Source of the DNA: Tsuneonella amylolytica
GTDB taxonomy: Bacteria > Pseudomonadota > Alphaproteobacteria > Sphingomonadales > Sphingomonadaceae
Assembly: GCF_003626915.1 (NCBI RefSeq)
Contig: NZ_CP032570.1
Coordinates: 1,736,001 to 1,800,000, forward strand
Direction: 5' to 3'
Length of the DNA stretch: 64,000 nucleotides
The notes beneath the pieces were generated by a model that was not told where the DNA came from, made no database searches, and worked only from the letters and a program-made list of their open reading frames with translations. The translations under genes were made by a program, and so were the position numbers. Of this stretch, positions 58,858-64,000 are shown piece by piece (within the stretch, counting starts at the first letter, position 1; each line of letters begins with the position of its first letter).

Positions 58858-61218
58858 ATGGCCACACGCGCGATGGATCGCGGCACGGGACGGGCGCCGG
58901 CGACCGACTGGCGCGCGGCGTTTCGCCGTTCGCTGCGGCGTGCCGGGCAGATCGCGGGGGCGGCGGGGCTGTTTGCGGCGATGCTGTTCCTGGGCCTCGC
59001 GCTCGCCAGCTACACCCTCACCGATCCCAGCGCCTCGACCGCTGCGGCGGGCGACGACGTCGCGAACTGGATGGGCGCGAGCGGCGCCTGGACGGCCGAG
59101 CGCGCCTATTTCCTGTTCGGCTGGACCGCTATCCTGCTCCTCCCGCTGCTTTACGTCGCCGCGCGCAAGCTGTGGCGCGAGGTGGAGGAAGAGGACCGCG
59201 AGGACCGCACCCGCTGGTGGCGCCCGCTCGGGCTGCTGCTGGGTTCGATGGCGCTGCTGGGCACGGTGCTCAGTCTCGCGTTCGACGGGCCGGGCGGCTC
59301 GCTGCCAGCCGGGATGGGCGGCATTTCGGGCCTCCTCGGCGCGGGCGCGGTCGAGGCGGTCGCCTCGCGGTTGGGCGAGGGGGCGCGGGGCTGGGTGATC
59401 CTGGCGCTCGCGCTGGCCGCGCTGGCGGGCGGGGTCGTGGGCATCACCCGGGTCTTCGCGCTCGACTGGGCGGCGCTGCTGACGCTGCCGCAATTCCTCC
59501 GCCGTGCGCCTGCGATGCCGCCGCAGCTCACCGAAATCGACCTGCCGTTCGTGCCCAAGCGCCGTGCGCGCAAGGTCGAGGCGCCCGAGGACGAGGCCCT
59601 GCCGCAGATCGCCGAGCGCCGCGCGCCCGAGATCGCCGACCCCGCCGCCGCGCCCAAGGTGGCCAAGCCCGCCGGCAAGAAGGCGCAGACCGATCTCTTC
59701 GCGACCTACCAGCTCCCCAGCCTCGACCTGCTGGAGGAACCGCCCGCGCATACCGCGCCCAAGCTCGACAAGCTGGCGCTGGAGCGCAACGCGCGTCTGC
59801 TCGAAACCGTGCTCGACGACTTCAACGTGAAGGGCGAGATCACCGCCGTGCGTACCGGCCCGGTGGTGACCATGTACGAGCTGGAGCCCGCCCCCGGCAT
59901 CAAGGCAAGCCGCGTCATCGGCCTTGCCGAAGATATCGCCCGCAACATGAGCGCGATCAGCGCGCGCGTTTCACCCATCCCCGGCAAGACCGTGATGGGC
60001 ATCGAACTGCCCAACGCAGACCGCCAGATGGTGGCCCTGAAGGAGCTGGCCGCCTGCGACGCCTTCGTGAACGCCAAGGGATCCCTGCCGATCATCCTCG
60101 GCAAGGACATCGCGGGCGAGCCGATCGTCGCCGATCTCGCCGCGATGCCGCACCTGCTGGTCGCGGGCACGACCGGCTCGGGCAAGTCGGTGGGCCTCAA
60201 CTGCATCCTCCTCAGCCTGCTCTACAAGTTCACGCCCGAGGATTGCCGCCTGATCCTGATCGATCCCAAGGTGCTCGAACTCAAGAGCTACGACGATATT
60301 CCGCACCTGCTCAGCCCGGTGGTGACCGAGCCGGCGAAGTCGGTCCGCGCATTGAAGTGGGCGGTCGAGGAAATGGAGCGCCGTTACCGCATGATGTCGA
60401 GCATCGGCGCGCGCAACATCGCCGGCTTCAACGAACGGGTGAAGACCGCGATCGCCAAGGGCAAGCCGCTCGGCCGCCGGGTGCAGACCGGGTTCGACCC
60501 CGACACCGGCGAGGAGCTGTTCGAGGAAGAACAGCTCGATTACGCCCCGCTGCCGCAGATCGTGCTGATCGTCGACGAACTGGCCGACCTCATGGTCACC
60601 GTCGGCAAGGAGATCGAGGTGCTGATCCAGCGCCTTTCGCAGAAGAGCCGCGCGGCGGGCATCCACCTCATCATGGCCACCCAGCGCCCCTCGGTCGACG
60701 TCATCACCGGCGTCATCAAGGCGAACCTGCCGACCCGGATCAGCTTCAACGTGACCAGCCGCATCGACAGCCGCACGATCCTGGGCGAACAGGGCGCCGA
60801 ACAGCTGCTGGGCAAGGGCGACATGCTCTACAAACCGAGCACCGGCGCGCTGGTGCGCGTGCACGGCCCGTTCGTGTCCGACGAGGAGGTGGAGCAGGTC
60901 GCCGAGCACTGGCGGGGGCAGGGCAAGCCCGACTACGTCGACGCCGTGACCGAGGAGCCGGAAGAGGGCATGGGCTTCAGCTTCGACGACGAGCTGACCG
61001 CGTCCGACAATCCGGAGGAACGCAAGTACCGGCAGGCGTGCCAGATCGTGTTCGAGCACCAGAAGGCGTCGGGATCGTGGCTGCAGCGGCAAATGGGCGT
61101 CGGTTACAACACTGCCGCCAAGTGGATCGAGAAGATGGAGGAGGACGGCCTCGTCGGCCCTGCCAACCACGTCGGCCGCCGCGAGGTCTACCGGGACCGG
61201 GATGGCAATCCGCTGTAA
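58858..61218 (+). CDS. ftsK: DNA translocase FtsK
   Basis: 786 aa. N-terminal membrane region with four hydrophobic segments (~30-55, 82-103, 122-142, 172-195) anchoring it at the septum, then a Pro/Ala linker. The RecA-like motor has Walker A AGTTGSGKSVGLN and Walker B QIVLIVDELADLM. The winged-helix gamma domain at the end (QRQMGVGYNTAAKWIEKMEE) reads KOPS-type DNA sites. It moves the chromosome termini during division. Start ATG at 58858 behind GAGGGG. Confidence 0.96.
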   Translation: MATRAMDRGTGRAPATDWRAAFRRSLRRAGQIAGAAGLFAAMLFLGLALASYTLTDPSASTAAAGDDVANWMGASGAWTAERAYFLFGWTAILLLPLLYVAARKLWREVEEEDREDRTRWWRPLGLLLGSMALLGTVLSLAFDGPGGSLPAGMGGISGLLGAGAVEAVASRLGEGARGWVILALALAALAGGVVGITRVFALDWAALLTLPQFLRRAPAMPPQLTEIDLPFVPKRRARKVEAPEDEALPQIAERRAPEIADPAAAPKVAKPAGKKAQTDLFATYQLPSLDLLEEPPAHTAPKLDKLALERNARLLETVLDDFNVKGEITAVRTGPVVTMYELEPAPGIKASRVIGLAEDIARNMSAISARVSPIPGKTVMGIELPNADRQMVALKELAACDAFVNAKGSLPIILGKDIAGEPIVADLAAMPHLLVAGTTGSGKSVGLNCILLSLLYKFTPEDCRLILIDPKVLELKSYDDIPHLLSPVVTEPAKSVRALKWAVEEMERRYRMMSSIGARNIAGFNERVKTAIAKGKPLGRRVQTGFDPDTGEELFEEEQLDYAPLPQIVLIVDELADLMVTVGKEIEVLIQRLSQKSRAAGIHLIMATQRPSVDVITGVIKANLPTRISFNVTSRIDSRTILGEQGAEQLLGKGDMLYKPSTGALVRVHGPFVSDEEVEQVAEHWRGQGKPDYVDAVTEEPEEGMGFSFDDELTASDNPEERKYRQACQIVFEHQKASGSWLQRQMGVGYNTAAKWIEKMEEDGLVGPANHVGRREVYRDRDGNPL

Positions 61219-61227
61219 CCGCCGGTA

Positions 61228-61249
61228 TTGTTACGCAACTGCAACACAA
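61228..61249. promoter_or_regulatory. Interrupted palindrome upstream of the TonB receptor gene
   Basis: TTGT-N3-GCA-N2-TGC-N3-ACAA, symmetric over 22 bp, 93-114 bp before the ATG at 61342. The local DNA is AT-richer than average. Candidate operator for the receptor gene; the cognate regulator is unknown. Confidence 0.35.
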
Positions 61250-61341
61250 ACGCTAATTCGTTACAGGTGCTTCGCCAGATTATTGCGTAGACGGTGGTAA
61301 GCGGCGTAACTTTCGGTTTCCTGGTTGGGAGGCCAAAGTTC

Positions 61342-63912
61342 ATGTCGTTTCGTCGTACCCTGCTCGCCGGCACTGCCGGCGCAACTCTTGCCCTGTCCTA
61401 CACCCAGCCCGTCATGGCACAGGACGTTCCGGGCGAAACCGACGCGTCCGAACAGGGCGAGGCCGCCCCGCAGGACCAGCTGATCGTCACCGGCACCCGC
61501 CGTATCGACCGGACCGTGGCGGACAGTGCGGTGCCGATCGACGTCATCTCCAACGAGGCGCTACAGCATTCGGGCACGACCGAAACCAACCGGCTGCTCA
61601 ACAACCTCGTCCCCTCGTTCAACTTTCCGCAGCCCTCGCTGACCGACGGCACCGACTCGCTGCGTCCGGCGACGCTGCGCGGCCTTTCGCCCGACCAGGT
61701 GCTGGTGCTGGTAAACGGCAAGCGGCGGCACATCTCCTCGCTGCTCAACCTCAACGGATCGGTCGGCCGCGGCTCGGCCGGCGTCGACATGAACACGATC
61801 CCGGCGATCGCCATCGACCGGATCGAGGTGCTGCGCGACGGCGCCGCCTCGCAATACGGCTCCGACGCGATCGCCGGCGTGATCAACATCCAGCTCAAGC
61901 GTCGCCCCGGCGGGCGGGCCGTGGCGACCTACGGCAAGTACATCACCACGCTGGAGGACGTCTTCGACGTGGCCGGCGTCACCACCAACGGCACCAGCGA
62001 TCCGACGATCGCCTACGGCGACGAGCGCAAGCGCCGCGACGGCGACACCTGGACTTTCGCCACCAACATCGGCGTGCCGGTGGGCGACGGCTATTTCAAC
62101 GTCACGGCCGAATACAAGGACCGCGACCCCACCAACCGTTCGGGCCCCGACATCCGCCGCCAGTACGCGCCAGCGAACGACCCGCGCGAACTCACCTTCG
62201 ACCGGTTCAGCCACCGCTACGGCGACGGCCAGTCGCAGGATTACAACTTCTTCATCAACGCCGGCGCACCGCTGTTCGACACGGGGTTCGAGCTTTACGA
62301 ATTCGCCAGCTACGGCAACCGGCAGGGCAACGGCGCGGGCTTCTACCGCCGCTCGCTCGACGCGCGGAACATCGACTATTCGAACGGCGGCCGGCCGATC
62401 TATGCCGACGGCTTCCTGCCGCTGATCGTGAGCGACATCGAGGATATCGCGGCGGTCGTCGGCGTGCGCGGCGATCTTGCCGGCTTCAACGTCGACCTGT
62501 CGGGCAACTACGGCACCAATCGGCTGAACTACCACGTCGAGGAGAGCGTCAACACGTCGCTCGGCGGGGCGGTCAGCCCGCGGCGCTTCTACGCCGGCGG
62601 CCTGCGTTCGGGCCAGACCTCGATCAACTTCGACGCCCAGCGCGCGATCGATCTCGGCCTCGGCGACACGTCGATCGCGGCCGGGTTGGAATACCGCAAC
62701 GAGAACTACAAGATCGTGCGCGGCGACCGGTTCAGCTACGTGGCCGGTCCCTACACCTTCTCCAACGGCGCGGCGCCCGGTGCCCAGGTGTTTCCGGGCT
62801 TCTCGCCCAGCACCGAAGTCGACGCCTCGCGCGACAGCTACGCCGCCTACCTCGAGCTCGATGCCGACCTGTCGGACATGATCAACGTGCAGGCCGCCGG
62901 CCGGTACGAGCATTTCTCCGACTTCGGCGGCACGCTCAACGGCAAGCTGGCCGGGCGTATCGAGCCGGTGGACGGCATCGCGGTGCGCGGATCGATCTCG
63001 ACCGGCTTCCGCGCGCCGGGCATGGCGCAGCAGTACTTCTCGACCACGTCCACCAACAACGTGGCGGGCGTGGGCCTGATCGAGATCGGCACCTTCCCGG
63101 TCAGCTCGCCCATCGCGGTGGCACTCGGCGCGCAGCCGCTGGAGCCCGAAAAGTCGGTCAACATCGGCGGCGGCGTGGTTTTCACCGCGGTGCGGGGCTT
63201 CAACCTCACGGTCGATTACTACAACATCAAGATCAACGACCGCATCGTGCTGACCGAGAACCTGCAAGGGGCCGACGTGGTGGCGATCCTGCAGGCGGCG
63301 GGCGTGGTCGGCACATCGGGGCGGTTTTTCATCAACGGCGTCGATACCCGCACACAAGGTCTCGACGTGGTTGCGAACTACCGCGTGCCGGACTTCGGCT
63401 TCGGCCGGGTCAGCCTGACCGCCGGCTTCAACATCAACGATACCAAGATCACCGACCGCAAGACCTTCAGCGGGTTCACCGCGGCCCGCCTGTTCGCGCG
63501 GCCCGAGAGCTTCCGCCTGACCGACGGGCAACCGTCGAACAAGCTCAACCTCGGTCTGGACTGGGATTACGAGCCGGTCGGCTTTACCCTGCGCGCCAAC
63601 CGCTACGGCAAGGTCTTCCTGCCGGTGGGCAACGTCAACGACATCGGAATCGAGAAGGGCGCGGCGCCGGGCGACATCACTTTGTCGCCCAAGTGGATCG
63701 TCGATGCCGAAGTGCGCGTGCAGCCCGGCAACGGGCTGGAGCTGGCGGTGGGCGCCAACAACCTCCTCGACGAGTATCCCGACCGCCTGCCGTTCGGGAC
63801 CGTGAACGGCTACAACTACGGGCTCAACAACAGCTTCCTGCCGTATTCCGCGCAGTCGCCGTTCGGGTTCAGCGGGCGGTTCGTCTACGGCCGGATCGCG
63901 CTCGACTTCTGA
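61342..63912 (+). CDS. TonB-dependent outer-membrane receptor
   Basis: 856 aa. Signal peptide ending QPVMAQ, TonB-box-like QDQLIVTGTRR, plug domain (DSAVPIDVISNEAL to LRDGAASQYGSDAIAGVIN) and a 22-strand barrel with the terminal FVYGRIALDF ending in Phe. Conserved barrel landmarks include GSISTGFRAPGMAQQYF. Ligand is not identifiable: no heme motif and no neighbouring catabolic or siderophore genes. Start at 61342 follows GGGAGG; a farther ATG at 61294 has no signal peptide logic. Confidence 0.95.
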   Translation: MSFRRTLLAGTAGATLALSYTQPVMAQDVPGETDASEQGEAAPQDQLIVTGTRRIDRTVADSAVPIDVISNEALQHSGTTETNRLLNNLVPSFNFPQPSLTDGTDSLRPATLRGLSPDQVLVLVNGKRRHISSLLNLNGSVGRGSAGVDMNTIPAIAIDRIEVLRDGAASQYGSDAIAGVINIQLKRRPGGRAVATYGKYITTLEDVFDVAGVTTNGTSDPTIAYGDERKRRDGDTWTFATNIGVPVGDGYFNVTAEYKDRDPTNRSGPDIRRQYAPANDPRELTFDRFSHRYGDGQSQDYNFFINAGAPLFDTGFELYEFASYGNRQGNGAGFYRRSLDARNIDYSNGGRPIYADGFLPLIVSDIEDIAAVVGVRGDLAGFNVDLSGNYGTNRLNYHVEESVNTSLGGAVSPRRFYAGGLRSGQTSINFDAQRAIDLGLGDTSIAAGLEYRNENYKIVRGDRFSYVAGPYTFSNGAAPGAQVFPGFSPSTEVDASRDSYAAYLELDADLSDMINVQAAGRYEHFSDFGGTLNGKLAGRIEPVDGIAVRGSISTGFRAPGMAQQYFSTTSTNNVAGVGLIEIGTFPVSSPIAVALGAQPLEPEKSVNIGGGVVFTAVRGFNLTVDYYNIKINDRIVLTENLQGADVVAILQAAGVVGTSGRFFINGVDTRTQGLDVVANYRVPDFGFGRVSLTAGFNINDTKITDRKTFSGFTAARLFARPESFRLTDGQPSNKLNLGLDWDYEPVGFTLRANRYGKVFLPVGNVNDIGIEKGAAPGDITLSPKWIVDAEVRVQPGNGLELAVGANNLLDEYPDRLPFGTVNGYNYGLNNSFLPYSAQSPFGFSGRFVYGRIALDF

Positions 63913-63936
63913 CGGCGACGAACGAACTACGCGATG

Positions 63937-63970
63937 CCCCGCCGGTTGCCGCCGGCGGGGATTTCGTTTT
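63937..63970. terminator. Intrinsic terminator after the TonB receptor
   Basis: CCCCGCCGG (63937-63945) and CCGGCGGGG (63952-63960), 9-bp stem with a 6-nt loop, then ATTTCGTTTT. It lies 24 bp past the receptor stop and just before a minus-strand coding end, so both transcripts may use it. Confidence 0.75.
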
Positions 63971-64000
63971 AGTCCTCCAGCGGCCAGCGCACGCGGTCGA
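63969..64000 (-). CDS. 3' end of a minus-strand gene (partial, window edge)
   Basis: Read on the minus strand, the last nine codons give DRVRWPLED followed by TAA at 63971-63969. Composition and the preceding terminator fit a convergent gene end. Too short to identify; the product is unknown. Confidence 0.35.
   Translation of the reverse strand, partial: DRVRWPLED

Overview
This 64 kb window is GC-rich, densely coded chromosomal DNA. The likely source is an alphaproteobacterium of the order Sphingomonadales, probably Erythrobacteraceae. That placement is inferred from gene content: separate nrdA and nrdB, a GAF-PAS-HWE kinase, a long TonB-dependent receptor, a permease/substrate-binding fusion transporter, GlnD, TldD, an NDUFS6-type zinc protein and EcfG-like GGAAC-N17-GTT promoter motifs. 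No rRNA, tRNA, CRISPR array, insertion sequence or intact prophage was found.

Layout. 1-3.9 kb: the 3' end of pheT, then an epimerase-like gene, a YdfG-like SDR and prfC on the + strand. 3.9-7.4 kb: an EF-hand protein and an OmpR/EnvZ-type two-component system, then a Gln/Ser-rich disordered protein. 7.4-9.85 kb: an accessory patch with an iterated repeat, a frameshifted DUF1294 gene and a visibly AT-richer two-gene cassette (GTG-start unknown gene plus XRE-ImmA/IrrE protease) under a 13-bp inverted repeat. 9.85-16.5 kb: nrdB and nrdA, separated by unrelated genes: PepSY-TM with a Fur-like box, a serine hydrolase, DUF2171 and SnoaL-like. nrdA carries a NrdR-like box. 16.7-26.3 kb: envelope lipoproteins, an alpha/beta hydrolase, nadB, a methyltransferase/ABC ATPase pair, an NDUFS6-like zinc protein, tldD, a tandem paralogue pair, DUF924 and an SDR.

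26.3-30.7 kb: a minus-strand run of guaA, an endonuclease III-like gene, a glycerate-kinase-like gene, a second endonuclease III-like gene and nth. Three Fe-S HhH-GPD proteins in under 3 kb is unusual. 31-35.5 kb: a coupled run of M20 peptidase, small lipoprotein, CDF transporter and AMP-forming ligase. 35.5-42.3 kb: gyrB with a near-leaderless promoter, a membrane protein, a 5'-nucleotidase lipoprotein flanked by two related small lipoproteins, and a TetR regulator. 42.4-45.8 kb: isovaleryl-CoA dehydrogenase, methylcrotonyl-CoA carboxylase beta subunit and a coupled acyltransferase (leucine catabolism). 45.9-50.3 kb: the HWE kinase and an osmoprotectant-type ABC system. 50.3-56.9 kb: DUF2147, MidA-like methyltransferase and lgt, diverging from an acyl-CoA ligase coupled to glnD. 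57-64 kb: an AT-richer orphan gene, a yggS/thiE-like divergent pair, ftsK and a TonB receptor.

Most genes are housekeeping. The parts that deserve attention are the 8.1-9.85 kb cassette, the triple HhH-GPD cluster (one member may start at AUC), three candidate general-stress promoters, an orphan intrinsic terminator in the nrdB upstream gap, and several symmetric regulatory sites. Residue numbers and motif matches were read by eye. No database search was run.
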